Below are positions 35,806-45,416 of a stretch of DNA of 64,000 nucleotides, one piece after another. Origin of the DNA: JANMMJ01 sp964543235 (lineage in GTDB: Bacteria > Pseudomonadota > Alphaproteobacteria > Rhizobiales > Aestuariivirgaceae); contig CAZIXE010000002.1 of the NCBI GenBank assembly GCA_964543235.1, forward strand, positions 1 to 64,000. Reading direction: 5' to 3'. The notes below the pieces were generated by a model that saw only the letters and a program-made list of their open reading frames with translations, had not been told where the DNA came from and did no database searches. The translations under genes were made by a program, and so were the position numbers. Every line of letters begins with the position of its first letter. The stretch's first letter is position 1.

Positions 35806-35860
35806 GATCGGACTCTCCTGCTGGTGTTGGTTGCGACAGTCTCTACACATACGGGAGCCG

Positions 35861-35935
35861 TTTGTGCAATGCGGCAATTGGTATAGTGCATCGCACAATG
35901 CATCCTTTTGCACTTGCAATTGTGCAACGCACGGC
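35861..35935. promoter_or_regulatory. TGCA-rich operator region between phaA and phaR
   Basis: The 162-base divergent spacer contains repeated TGCA-type sites: TTGTGCAATGC at 35862, TAGTGCATCGCACAATGCA at 35884 and TTTTGCACTTGCAATTGTGCAA from 35906. PhaR proteins are known to bind TGC-containing dyads and to repress their own gene and phasin or pha genes. The location between phaA and phaR makes this the likely PhaR operator. Confidence 0.65.
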
Positions 35936-35967
35936 GCAACATTTCTAGCGTTAAATGGGAGAGCGTT

Positions 35968-36573
35968 TTGAGCAGCGAACAGGCGGCTCCGGCCAACACG
36001 GTGGTCATCAAGAAGTATGCGAACCGCCGTCTCTACAACACCTCCACCAGCACCTATGTCACCTTGGACGACCTGGCCCAGATGGTCAAACAGGGCACGG
36101 AGTTTGCCGTTTATGACGCCAAGTCCGGCGAGGACATCACCCGCTCGGTGCTGACCCAGATCATCTTCGAGGAGGAGAACAAGGGGACCAACCTCCTCCC
36201 CATCAACTTCCTTCGCCAGCTCATCCGCTTCTATGGCGACAGCATGCAGGCCTTCGTGCCCGGCTATCTCGACATGTCACTGCAGACGCTCACCCGCGAA
36301 CAGGACCGTATCCGCCAGCAGATCATGGAGGCCTGGGGCGCCGATCCGCTGAAGGCCATGGAGGAACAGACCAAGCGCAATATCGCGATGTTCACCGACG
36401 CCATGCGCATGTTCAATCCCTTCGCCGCTCTCGGCCCCGGTCAGCCGCCGGGCGCCGCCCGGACTCCCGGCCCGTCGGCCCCGCCGGCCTCGCAGAAGGA
36501 CGATCTGCAGGCGCTCAAGGAACAGCTCTCCGACATGCAGCGCAAGATCGACGCGCTCGGCAACAAGGAATAG
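35968..36573 (+). CDS. phaR: Polyhydroxyalkanoate synthesis repressor PhaR
   Basis: 201 residues if the TTG at 35968 is used, which is preceded by GGGAGAG. The N-terminal PHB/PHA accumulation regulator DNA-binding domain (VVIKKYANRRLYNTSTSTYVTL) and the central granule-binding domain (LLPINFLRQLIRFYGDSMQ) are canonical. The C-terminus has a Pro/Ala linker and a short coiled coil. PhaR senses PHB granules and controls phasin and pha expression. It ends two bases before the convergent EAL protein gene. Confidence 0.93.
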   Translation: MSSEQAAPANTVVIKKYANRRLYNTSTSTYVTLDDLAQMVKQGTEFAVYDAKSGEDITRSVLTQIIFEEENKGTNLLPINFLRQLIRFYGDSMQAFVPGYLDMSLQTLTREQDRIRQQIMEAWGADPLKAMEEQTKRNIAMFTDAMRMFNPFAALGPGQPPGAARTPGPSAPPASQKDDLQALKEQLSDMQRKIDALGNKE

Positions 36574-36574
36574 C

Positions 36575-38992
36575 TCAGGCGCGCCGCATCCCGAAGGACT
36601 GCCCGAGGATCTCGGCAAAGCTGGGCCGCGGCTCGTCAGCCGCCGGCAGCGGCTCCGCCGGTTCCTGAGCTACCTCCTGCCCCTTGCCGAAGCTTTCATT
36701 CAGTGCCCGGATCGCCTCCCTGAGCCGTGACAGGTCAAGCTCGATGCTGGGGAGGTCCGGCTGCGGTGTTCCGTGCGGCCGGCTTGCCGGCGGCGACGCC
36801 GCCACGATGTCGGCGATGGGCGGCAGCCCGGCCGTCTGGACTGTCTGGGTCCGCGGCAGCACCGGCTCTGGCAGATCCGGCACAAAGGGCGGCAGGTCCG
36901 GCAATCCCGTGGCATCTTCCGCGCCGGTCCCCGCCGCGGCGGCGGGCTCTTCCGGGACCGCTTCCGGCGTGGCAGCAGAAGTCATGGAAACCGCAGGCTG
37001 CGCGGTGGCCGCCGGCACGAAGGCCATCGGCGCCAGCCCGGTCAGCTCTTCTTCCTGTGGGGGTGGCAGTTCTGCTCCCACCGGCCGCACCGCCACGGCC
37101 GAAGCAAAGCCTTCGAGGCTGAACGGTACCGCCGCCCGCTCGACGGGCGGCTGATCGCCCGCCGGTTCGGCTGCCGGCAGTGCAAAGCCTCCCGCCTCGC
37201 TCGGTGCCGTCCACGGCGGCACCAGCGACGCCTGGCCGAAAAGATTGCCCTGCAGATAGTCGACGCCCCAGCTGGTGAGCAATTCGGCATCCTCGGGGCT
37301 TTCCATCCATTCGGCGATGGTCTTGAGCTCGAATTTCTTGGCGAGGTCGATCAGCGACTGCACGAAATACTGGTTGTCCGGGTTTTGCTTCAGCCCCTGG
37401 CAGAATGTGCCGTCGATCTTGAGGATGTCGACATTGAGCGACTTGAGATTGCGGAACGATGTGTAGCCGGCGCCGAAATCATCGATTGCCACCGAGCAGC
37501 CGAGTTCGCGCAGCGTCGAGGTGAAGCGCGCCGTTTCCGCGAGATCGCTGAGCGCGATGGTCTCGGTGATTTCAACGGTGAGCCGGTGGGTGATGTCGCG
37601 GTGCGCGGCGAGAATGTCGGTGAGCTGGCTGAACCAGCGCGGGTCGGTGGCCGTGGTGCCGGACACGTTGAAGGTGAGGTTCGCGTCGGGATAGTCGAGC
37701 AGCGTTTTGAGGGCCAGCTGCACCACCGTGCGGTCGATGAGCCGCACCAGGCCCAGCTTCTCGGCAATCGGGATGAGATGCGCGGCGGCGATGATCTCGC
37801 CATCCGCATCCGACATGCGCAGCAGCGCCTCGTGCATCGCCGGCTCGCCCGTCCTGGCATCGACGATCGGCTGATAGGCCAGCGTGAAGCGGTTTTCCTT
37901 CAGGCAGGCCACGATCTCGGTTGCACAGCGCGCGTTGAGTTCCCGCTCCGACAGCCGCCGCTGTGACGGCTGGTACATCACGAAACCGTCGGACGGCAGC
38001 CGCTTGGCTTCCGTCAGCGCCTCCTCGGCCCGCGCCATGGCGGTGTTGGCATCCTGGGCGTCCCTGGGGAGGACGAGGCCGCCGATCGACAGCATTGACC
38101 ACACCGGCCCGCGCTCGGTCTCGATGACGCTTTCGCGCGCCACGCTGAGGAAACGCTCGGCGGCGATCTGCAATTCCTCTTCCGAACAGTTGTTGAGGAT
38201 GATCCCGAACTTGCTGCCGGAATAGCGCGCCAGCGCATCTCCTGCCCTGACCACCTGCCGCAAACGCCGCCCGACCGCGATGATGACCTCATCGGCCACT
38301 TCGAAGCCATAGGCGTCGTTGACCACGGCGAGATTGTTGATGCCGGCCACCACGAAGGCGCAGGAGCCGCCGGTCCGCTCGGCCACCGAGATCGCCTCGC
38401 CCAGTGCCTCCGCCATGCGCCCGCGGTTCATCATGCCCGTCAGGGGATCGCAATTGCCGAGGAAGCTCAGATGCTGGTCGCGCTTGTGGCGGTCATCCAC
38501 CCGGCGGATCACGCCATAGGCTTCGACCGGCCGGCCATCGCTGCCGGCGAACCACCGGCCGCTGTCCTCGAGCCACAGGGCCCGCTTGCCGAGGCGTCCG
38601 TCCGGCCGGAACAGGTATTCGATCTGGTAGGGCACGCCGTCGCCGTCGTCGCCGATCGAACTGCGCATGATCGTGTCATACCGGCTGGTGAAATTCTCAG
38701 CATCGAGCAGGGCCGCGAAACTCCGGCCGCTGGCGATGGCGCCCGCTTCGCAGCCCAGGACGTCTGCGGCATTCGAACTCCAGGAAATCTCGTCGGACTC
38801 GATAATCCAGTGGTAGGCCACTTCTTCGACGGCGAGCAGCGCCCGGCGGATACGCTCCAGCTCCGGACCGTCGGCAATCTTGACGGCGGACTTGCTCCCT
38901 GCCGGCCGGCCTGCAGCCGGCGCCGGTGCAGCCGGCTCGCGCGAATCGTCCGTGAAAAAGGCAAACGCCTTAGCAGAATCGGCTTGGCTCAA
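36575..38992 (-). CDS. PAS-GGDEF-EAL protein, probable c-di-GMP phosphodiesterase
   Basis: 805 residues. The TTG at 38992 was chosen because GGAGG lies five bases upstream; a longer in-frame start at 39076 has no such signal. Domains: PAS (~45-160), GGDEF-like (~175-335) and EAL (~350-600), then a ~200-residue Pro/Ala-rich tail. The GGDEF site reads SGSKF (258-262), so cyclase activity should be lost. The EAL site keeps EALLR (388-392), the EITET, DDFGAGY, LKIDG and QGNLFG motifs, so it should hydrolyse c-di-GMP. A plausible counterpart to the PilZ domain of Alg44. Confidence 0.9.
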   Translation of the reverse strand: MSQADSAKAFAFFTDDSREPAAPAPAAGRPAGSKSAVKIADGPELERIRRALLAVEEVAYHWIIESDEISWSSNAADVLGCEAGAIASGRSFAALLDAENFTSRYDTIMRSSIGDDGDGVPYQIEYLFRPDGRLGKRALWLEDSGRWFAGSDGRPVEAYGVIRRVDDRHKRDQHLSFLGNCDPLTGMMNRGRMAEALGEAISVAERTGGSCAFVVAGINNLAVVNDAYGFEVADEVIIAVGRRLRQVVRAGDALARYSGSKFGIILNNCSEEELQIAAERFLSVARESVIETERGPVWSMLSIGGLVLPRDAQDANTAMARAEEALTEAKRLPSDGFVMYQPSQRRLSERELNARCATEIVACLKENRFTLAYQPIVDARTGEPAMHEALLRMSDADGEIIAAAHLIPIAEKLGLVRLIDRTVVQLALKTLLDYPDANLTFNVSGTTATDPRWFSQLTDILAAHRDITHRLTVEITETIALSDLAETARFTSTLRELGCSVAIDDFGAGYTSFRNLKSLNVDILKIDGTFCQGLKQNPDNQYFVQSLIDLAKKFELKTIAEWMESPEDAELLTSWGVDYLQGNLFGQASLVPPWTAPSEAGGFALPAAEPAGDQPPVERAAVPFSLEGFASAVAVRPVGAELPPPQEEELTGLAPMAFVPAATAQPAVSMTSAATPEAVPEEPAAAAGTGAEDATGLPDLPPFVPDLPEPVLPRTQTVQTAGLPPIADIVAASPPASRPHGTPQPDLPSIELDLSRLREAIRALNESFGKGQEVAQEPAEPLPAADEPRPSFAEILGQSFGMRRA

Positions 38993-39124
38993 GCGGCCTC
39001 CATGAACACTGCCGTTTGTTTCTTGTGTGGATCGGCGCGCAGCAGCCGGCGCGAGCCGAATCACGCCCTCCCGCAAACTATGCGCCCATTCCTTAAGAAA
39101 CGCGAAACAAACAATAATTTTGCG

Positions 39125-40699
39125 CTAATAGCCGAGGGCCAGGCCGTCCTTGCGCGGGTCCGAGCCGCCGATGAGCACCCCGTTGTGGCGGTCGATGACG
39201 ATAGCCTGCCCGCCGCCCATGGGCCCCCCGGCAGGCCGCAGGCGGTGGCCGAGCTGCCGCAAGCCCTCCTGCACGCGGGCCGGCAGGGCCGCTTCGAACA
39301 GGACCTCGCCGCCCGCCGGGAAGACCCGCGCCATGTCGATCGCCGCTTGCGGATCCATGCCGTAGACATACCGGTTGGCCGCCACCATGACATGGCCCAT
39401 GGGCTGGTAGTCGCCGCCCTTGACCCCAAAGGCCATGTCGACCCTGCCGCCTGTCTTGGCCATTGCCGGGATGATCGTATGCAGCGGGCGCTTGGCCGGC
39501 CCGATGCAATTGGGATGGCCGGGCATGGTGGTGAAACACTGCCCGCGGTTCTGCAATGCGAAACCGTGTTCGGGCAACACGATGCCGGAACCGAAACTGT
39601 CATAGACCGAATTGATGAAGGAGACGGCGAGCCGCTTCCTGTCCACCACGCAGAGGTAGACCGTGTCCGACTGCGGCATGACCACCTCGACATCAAGCGC
39701 CTTGCCCATGTCGATGAGGCCGGCGAGTTTGCGCGCCGTGGCCTCGCTCAGCATCGTCTCGACGGGAACATCGACAACCGCCGGATCGGCCACATGGCGG
39801 TTGCGCAGAACCCAGGCGAGCTTGATGGCCTCGATCATCAGATGGTAGCGCGCAGCACTGTCCGGCGCGTGCCGCCGCAGCCCGGTATGGCTGAGGATAT
39901 TGAGCGCAATCAACGCGGTAATACCTTGCCCGTTGGGCGGGATTTCGAAGATCTCATGCCCGGCGAAGCTGCTCGAAATCGGCTCTACCCAGTCTGACCG
40001 GTGCTGCGCGAGGTCAGCGAGCGTCATGAGCCCGCCACGCGCCGCCAGCACCCGCACGATCTCCTCGGCGATGGCACCCCGGTAAAAGGCCTCGCTGCCG
40101 CCCCTGCCGATCTGCCGCAACGTCTCGGCAAAGGCGGGATAGCGCATGATCTCGCCTTCCCGGGGCGCCCGGCCGTCCTTGAGAAAATGGCCGCCGCCCT
40201 CCTCCGATTTGAGGATCGCCTCTTCCTTCGTCCAGTCGTGGGCAACCCTCGGGGTCACCGGCACCCCTTCCTCGGCCAGGCGGATGGCAGGTGCCAGCGC
40301 CTCCTTGAGATCGATCGTGCCATGATCGGCCAGCAATTTCTCCCAGGCGTCAACCGCGCCCGGCACCGTCACGGCATGGGCGCTGCGCCGGTCGATCCTG
40401 GTGAGCCCCGCGTGTTTCAGCCAGTCGCTGTCGGCCGCCCGCGCCGCCCGGCCGGACCCGTTGAGGCCCAGGATCTTGCCATTGGGCAATCCCACCAGCG
40501 CGAAACAGTCGCCGCCAATTCCGGTCATGTGCGGCTCGCTGACGCACAGCACGGCCGAGGCCGTGACCGCGGCATCGACGGCATTGCCCCCGGCCCGGAG
40601 CACGTCCAGAGCCGCCAGGGTGGCAGGCGGCGACGATGTCGCCGCCATGCCGTTGATGGCATAGGCCGCGGACCGGCCGGGAAACTCGAAATCACGCAT
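39125..40699 (-). CDS. Gamma-glutamyltransferase family protein
   Basis: 524 residues from the ATG at 40699. The N-terminal Ntn-hydrolase fold signature (AGGNAVDAAVTASAVLCVSEPHMTGIGGDCFALV) and the central catalytic Thr in QSDTVYLCVVD mark the family; canonical enzymes read TTHFSVVD there, so this is a divergent GGT. No signal peptide is seen, suggesting a cytoplasmic member acting on gamma-glutamyl amides or related compounds. It is transcribed away from fhs. Confidence 0.88.
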   Translation of the reverse strand: MRDFEFPGRSAAYAINGMAATSSPPATLAALDVLRAGGNAVDAAVTASAVLCVSEPHMTGIGGDCFALVGLPNGKILGLNGSGRAARAADSDWLKHAGLTRIDRRSAHAVTVPGAVDAWEKLLADHGTIDLKEALAPAIRLAEEGVPVTPRVAHDWTKEEAILKSEEGGGHFLKDGRAPREGEIMRYPAFAETLRQIGRGGSEAFYRGAIAEEIVRVLAARGGLMTLADLAQHRSDWVEPISSSFAGHEIFEIPPNGQGITALIALNILSHTGLRRHAPDSAARYHLMIEAIKLAWVLRNRHVADPAVVDVPVETMLSEATARKLAGLIDMGKALDVEVVMPQSDTVYLCVVDRKRLAVSFINSVYDSFGSGIVLPEHGFALQNRGQCFTTMPGHPNCIGPAKRPLHTIIPAMAKTGGRVDMAFGVKGGDYQPMGHVMVAANRYVYGMDPQAAIDMARVFPAGGEVLFEAALPARVQEGLRQLGHRLRPAGGPMGGGQAIVIDRHNGVLIGGSDPRKDGLALGY

Positions 40700-40811
40700 G
40701 TCTGGCTCGCGAGGGACTGGGGATGGGACACGAAGCATCCCTAGTTGCCCGCATCGCGGCAAACACGCAACCTGACGCGGCTGCCAATTGGTCCGGGGCC
40801 GCCTTGCAGCC

Positions 40812-40840
40812 TTGACACAGGCGGCATAGCAAGCGCTAGA
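40812..40840 (+). promoter_or_regulatory. Candidate promoter for fhs
   Basis: TTGACA at 40812-40817 is a perfect -35 element; 17 bases later GCTAGA (40835-40840) is a weak -10. It lies in the 273-base spacer before the formate-tetrahydrofolate ligase gene. ATTGG follows at 40851, 40861 and 40872, a near-helical spacing. The rest of the spacer shows no other feature. Confidence 0.4.
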
Positions 40841-40972
40841 CTGGTCTGAAATTGGTTAAGATTGGTTTGGAATTGGCGTCGCAATCGACCCGACTGCGTC
40901 GTATCGATCATTGCCGATCGCCGCCGTGCCGATATATCTCGCCGCCTCAACCCAACGCCGGAGGAACTGCCC

Positions 40973-42649
40973 ATGACGGTCAAGAGCGATATCGAAATCG
41001 CCCGCGAAGCCAGGATGAAGCCGATCATGGAGATCGGCGGGAAACTGGGCATTCCCGAAAAGGACCTGATCCCCTATGGCCACACCAAGGCCAAGGTCAG
41101 CCTCGACTACATCGACAGCCTTGCCGCCAAGAAGGACGGCAAGCTGATCCTCGTCACCGCCATCAACCCGACCCCGGCAGGCGAAGGCAAGACCACCACT
41201 ACGGTGGGCCTGGGCGACGGGCTGAACCGCATCGGCAGGAAGGCTATGGTGGCGCTGCGCGAACCGTCGCTCGGCCCCTGCTTCGGCATGAAGGGGGGCG
41301 CGGCCGGCGGCGGCTACGCCCAGATCGTGCCGATGGAGGATATCAACCTGCATTTTACCGGCGATTTCCACGCCATTACCTCGGCCCACAACCTGCTTTC
41401 GGCGATGATCGACAACCACATCTACTGGGGCAATGAGCTGGCGATCGACACCCGCCGTGTCGCCTGGCGCCGGGTCATGGACATGAATGACCGCGCGCTT
41501 CGGCAGATCGTCTGTTCGCTGGGCGGCGTTGCCAACGGTTTCCCGCGCGAGGCCGGTTTCGACATCACCGTGGCTTCCGAGATCATGGCCATCCTTTGCC
41601 TCTCGACCTCGATTGCCGACCTCGAGCGCCGGCTCGGCCAGATCGTCGTCGCCGCCCGCCGCGACAAGGGTCAGGTGCTCGCCAGAGACATCAAGGCGCC
41701 GGGCGCCATGACCGTGCTGCTGAAGGACGCGCTCATGCCCAACCTGGTGCAGACGCTGGAGAACAATCCCGCCTTCGTCCATGGCGGGCCCTTTGCCAAC
41801 ATCGCCCATGGCTGCAATTCCGTGATGGCCACGAAATCCGCCCTGAAGCTTGCCGATTACGTGGTGACCGAGGCCGGCTTTGGCGCCGACCTGGGCGCCG
41901 AGAAGTTCTTCGACATCAAGTGCCGCAAGGCCGGCCTCAATCCGGCGGTGACCGTCATCGTCGCCACCGTCAGGGCTCTCAAGATGCATGGCGGCGTCGC
42001 CAAGGACGAACTCAAGAAGGAAAACCTCGAAGCCTTGCGCAAGGGCCTCGCCAATCTCGGCCGCCACATCGAGAACGTGAAGAAGTTCGGCGTGCCGATC
42101 GCCGTTGCCGTCAACCACTTCATCTCCGACACCGACGCCGAGATCGATGCCGTCAGGGCCTATTGCCGCGAGCACGGCGTCGAGGCTTTCAAATGCACCC
42201 ATTGGGCCGATGGCGGCAAAGGCACGGAAGCACTGGCCAGGCATGTCGCGGACCTTGCCGACAAGGCCACCGCCCAGTTCAAGCCGATCTACAATGACGA
42301 CCTGCCATTGTGGGAGAAGGTGCTGACCATCGCCCGCGAAATCTACCGCGCCGACGACATCGTCGCCGACAAGTCGGTGCGCGACCAGCTTCGGGGTTAT
42401 GAATCGCAGGGCTACGGCAAGTTCCCGATCTGCATGGCCAAGACGCAGTACTCGTTCTCGACCGATCCCAATCTCAAGGGCGCCCCCAGCCATCACGTGG
42501 TCCCGATCCGCGAGGTCAGGCTTTCCGCCGGCGCCGAATTCATCGTGGTGATCTGCGGCGACATCATGACCATGCCGGGCCTGCCCAAGGCGCCCGCCGC
42601 CGAGATCATCGGCCTCGATGCCAAGGGCCAGATCGCCGGGTTGTTCTGA
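40973..42649 (+). CDS. fhs: Formate-tetrahydrofolate ligase
   Basis: 558 residues with CGGAGGAAC ahead of the ATG. It makes 10-formyl-THF from formate, ATP and THF in the cytoplasm. The P-loop TPAGEGKTTTTVGLGDGL near 64 and the LREPSLGPCFGMKGGAAGGGYAQ segment near 99 are diagnostic. It could use the formate set free by the kynurenine formamidase encoded upstream, but the two are far apart and monocistronic here. Confidence 0.97.
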   Translation: MTVKSDIEIAREARMKPIMEIGGKLGIPEKDLIPYGHTKAKVSLDYIDSLAAKKDGKLILVTAINPTPAGEGKTTTTVGLGDGLNRIGRKAMVALREPSLGPCFGMKGGAAGGGYAQIVPMEDINLHFTGDFHAITSAHNLLSAMIDNHIYWGNELAIDTRRVAWRRVMDMNDRALRQIVCSLGGVANGFPREAGFDITVASEIMAILCLSTSIADLERRLGQIVVAARRDKGQVLARDIKAPGAMTVLLKDALMPNLVQTLENNPAFVHGGPFANIAHGCNSVMATKSALKLADYVVTEAGFGADLGAEKFFDIKCRKAGLNPAVTVIVATVRALKMHGGVAKDELKKENLEALRKGLANLGRHIENVKKFGVPIAVAVNHFISDTDAEIDAVRAYCREHGVEAFKCTHWADGGKGTEALARHVADLADKATAQFKPIYNDDLPLWEKVLTIAREIYRADDIVADKSVRDQLRGYESQGYGKFPICMAKTQYSFSTDPNLKGAPSHHVVPIREVRLSAGAEFIVVICGDIMTMPGLPKAPAAEIIGLDAKGQIAGLF

Positions 42650-42748
42650 ACTTAATCAGGTGCGGGGACCGGCTTGCGTGCCGGGCATCGTCCGGCGAGC
42701 AGTTTGGCCTGCGCCTGCGCAATAGAAGCAGCTCCACCGCACCCGCGG

Positions 42749-44239
42749 CTATCGAGGGTCTCCGTACTCCGGCTGCCCGATCTGCCAGTCCCCCGGCTCG
42801 CGCAGAGTTCGCGACGGACCCGGGATGTAAATGCGTCCAGTCGTGTCATAGACGGTGCGGTTGTGCCGCATCGACAGATAGGTTTGCAGCTTTGCCAGAT
42901 TGTTCCGGGTAAGGAGCGATTTGACCAGGGACCCGATGCCCAGCTGCTTGCTCTTGCGGCGTAGCCTGCCCAGGGTCCGATAGCCGCGGCCGGCATTGAC
43001 ACTGGCATAGAGATCGCCGCCAATCGCGTCTCGCGTCTCGGCTGAAACGGCTGGATGGAGGCTGGCCGGCAGGGCCAGGCGACCACCGCATCGCCCGGCT
43101 TCGAGGAATTGCTGCAGGTAAGTGCGAAACGCCTCGATCATGGCGTCGACGCGGTCAAGTCCGCGCAACACCTGCTGCGATCTCTTTGCTCGGTCCGCCA
43201 CGGTGCGGTCGATCTCCGCTGCAACAGCACCGGGATCGCGGAGCGAAACGACGGGCCAGTCGAGCCCCAATAGTGGCGCCAGTCCCTCGGTCTTGTGCGT
43301 GTTTCCGGGAAGCAGGATCACCGGCGTTCCCTGGGCGAGGGCCGAAACCGATGTGTGATAGCGCCCGCCGATGACGAATTCGGCATCGCGCAGAATGGGC
43401 AGCAGCCTTGTGTGGCTGTCGACCTCGGTGCCGCTGACGACGCTGAATTCGCCGGGCTCCAGTAGCCGTGAGGCGATGGATACGATGCGGGCGTCCTTTG
43501 ACTTGGAGTAGAGGAACACCGGGCGCAACCGCAGCCGCCGGGCCGCATCACGGATCAGGCCGGCATAGGCCGCCAGATTGTATTCATCCAGCGCCGCCGA
43601 TCCGCTGACGCAGAAGTAGCGGCCGGGAATCGCCAGCACCGGTTTCTCGTTCGGCGAGCATCGCGCGCGGAATGCGAGATCCGGGCACAACAGGGCACCA
43701 TCAAGGCCGATGGACCTGCACAGGGCGTAGGAATGGGTTTCGCGCAAGGCCACAATGTCGAACTTCCGGTAGACAGTGTCGGCGATCTGCAGATCGCTTG
43801 CGTTGGCGGCGTAGAACGACTGGTTGAAGGAGATGACCGGCTTGTTCCACAGCACCTTGGCGAGCAGTGGCAGGGCAAAGAAGCGGACCCCGGCAAAATG
43901 CTGCTTGGGTCCCATGGTGCCTTCGCCTTGAAAGAACACGACGTCGCTCTGTCGCACCCGCTCGGCGAGTTCGCCGAACCGCGTTTCGGCCAGCCTTTCC
44001 AGGAATCGCAGATCGCCGGCTTCTATCACTTGCGAACCATAGATGCTGCGGATCCGGTTCCTGTGCATCCGGGCGGCGACCAGATCGAACAAATGCGGCG
44101 GCAGCGACGGCACAACCGACAGTTCCCCGGGTGAGAATGGCTGCATCACTTCGCGGCAGAAGCGGAGCATTTCATGGCTTGTCGCCTGACAGCCCCAATT
44201 GGGCCGGCTGCCGGTAAAGTTCACAATGACGGCTTTCAT
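42749..44239 (-). CDS. Polysaccharide pyruvyl transferase family protein
   Basis: 496 residues. The family pattern is visible: an N-terminal glycine-rich NFTGSRPNWGCQA, a central FFQGEGTMG, and the C-terminal nucleotide-binding VIGGRYHTSVSALAQGTPVILLPGNTHK. Such proteins add ketal pyruvate to sugars of exopolysaccharides or act as related glycosyltransferase-like enzymes. The last ~100 residues are a basic extension not typical of the core. Base composition is slightly lower in GC than neighbours. Diverges from the ELM1-family gene. Confidence 0.8.
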   Translation of the reverse strand: MKAVIVNFTGSRPNWGCQATSHEMLRFCREVMQPFSPGELSVVPSLPPHLFDLVAARMHRNRIRSIYGSQVIEAGDLRFLERLAETRFGELAERVRQSDVVFFQGEGTMGPKQHFAGVRFFALPLLAKVLWNKPVISFNQSFYAANASDLQIADTVYRKFDIVALRETHSYALCRSIGLDGALLCPDLAFRARCSPNEKPVLAIPGRYFCVSGSAALDEYNLAAYAGLIRDAARRLRLRPVFLYSKSKDARIVSIASRLLEPGEFSVVSGTEVDSHTRLLPILRDAEFVIGGRYHTSVSALAQGTPVILLPGNTHKTEGLAPLLGLDWPVVSLRDPGAVAAEIDRTVADRAKRSQQVLRGLDRVDAMIEAFRTYLQQFLEAGRCGGRLALPASLHPAVSAETRDAIGGDLYASVNAGRGYRTLGRLRRKSKQLGIGSLVKSLLTRNNLAKLQTYLSMRHNRTVYDTTGRIYIPGPSRTLREPGDWQIGQPEYGDPR

Positions 44240-44366
44240 GACAGCGAATCGTGATGGTGCTGGAAGATGTGCATTTCAGTCGCCGGGCGGCTGACTGCGC
44301 CGCAACAGCGCAGGCCTCATTGACTTCGATCAAGGGCACCGGAAGCCGGGCTGATATCCGGGGCCG

Positions 44367-45395
44367 ATGACGCGGGTCTGGGTTCTGCACGCCGATCGGG
44401 TTGGCGGCCGCAACCAGCTTGAAGGCCTGGCACGGGCCCTAGGCTGGCCTTACGAAATGAAGAATATCGCTCATCCGGCGGGGCAGCGCGCCCCGCGACC
44501 AGCTGACGTGATCCGCCTGTTGGCCGGAAGCCCTGGGCCCGACCTCATTCTGGTCATGGGAAGTGACGCGGCCCGCTTCGCCCTCGCCGTGAAACGCCAC
44601 GTGCATCCGGCAGTGCGCATCGTGAAGCTCGGGCGCCCAATGTTCAGGGCCGCCGGTATCGATCTGTGGATCACGGCGCGGCAGTATCCGCGGCTGCCGT
44701 GGTTGCGCCAGATCGCCGTCGATCTTCCCTTTCATCTGGTCTCGCCGGAGGTGCTGCGCGCCAAGGCTACGTCCGCCGGAGCGGACCTGAAGGCCTTGCC
44801 CCGTCCCAGAGTAGCTGTATTGATTGGTGGAACGACCGGCAGCTTTCAATGGTCCGGCGCAATTGCCCGGCAGCTGGCGGCAGAGGTGAATGCCGACATC
44901 GCCGCCGCCGGCGGCTCCATTCTTCTCACCACCAGCAGGCGCACCGGCGCCTCTGCCGAATCCGCGATTGCATCCGCCATCACGGTACCCGGAAAGGTCC
45001 ACTTCTGGGCCGAATACGATCCCGATAATCCCTATCTGACCTATCTGGCACTGGCGGATGCAATCATCGTCACCGAAGACAGCGTGTCGATGATTGCCGA
45101 GGCCTGTGCGGCCGGCAAACCTCTCGCCATCTGGCGGTTGCCTCAGCGCCGCCACCCGGCGAGACGGCTGCTGCAACTGGATCGCCTGGCCAGATGGCTT
45201 GGATTTGGCAGGGCAAGGCAACTCGAGGCATTGCTGTCGGACGGGCGCCTGACCTGGTTCAGCCCGGCGCGGCAGTTCGCCCGCCTCCCCGCCACGGATG
45301 AAGCGGAAGGCTGCATGGAGCAAGACAAGCTGCGCGCCATCTCGGCGATCCGGGCCCTGATGGCTGACAGGGATGGCGGCGAAATCGGTTCCTGA
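44367..45395 (+). CDS. ELM1/GtrOC1-family putative nucleotide-sugar glycosyltransferase-like protein
   Basis: 342 residues. It belongs to the family called mitochondrial fission ELM1 after its plant member; bacterial members look like GT-B glycosyltransferases (VAVLIGGTTGSFQW near 152, IIVTEDSVSMIAEACAAGKPL near 230). The function is not established. The pyruvyltransferase gene next to it suggests surface-polysaccharide metabolism. There is no signal peptide. Confidence 0.8.
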   Translation: MTRVWVLHADRVGGRNQLEGLARALGWPYEMKNIAHPAGQRAPRPADVIRLLAGSPGPDLILVMGSDAARFALAVKRHVHPAVRIVKLGRPMFRAAGIDLWITARQYPRLPWLRQIAVDLPFHLVSPEVLRAKATSAGADLKALPRPRVAVLIGGTTGSFQWSGAIARQLAAEVNADIAAAGGSILLTTSRRTGASAESAIASAITVPGKVHFWAEYDPDNPYLTYLALADAIIVTEDSVSMIAEACAAGKPLAIWRLPQRRHPARRLLQLDRLARWLGFGRARQLEALLSDGRLTWFSPARQFARLPATDEAEGCMEQDKLRAISAIRALMADRDGGEIGS

Positions 45396-45416
45396 CCGCG
45401 CACCGGGAGGCATGCC

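Noticed and set aside
39765..39850. Diguanylate cyclase activity or other c-di-GMP gene near 39.8 kb
   Set aside because: The region is entirely the coding sequence of the gamma-glutamyltransferase family gene; the only c-di-GMP enzyme here is the EAL protein with a degenerate GGDEF site.
42650..42748. GCCGG/CCGGC stem as terminator between fhs and the pyruvyltransferase gene
   Set aside because: Only five base pairs and no T-run on either strand.
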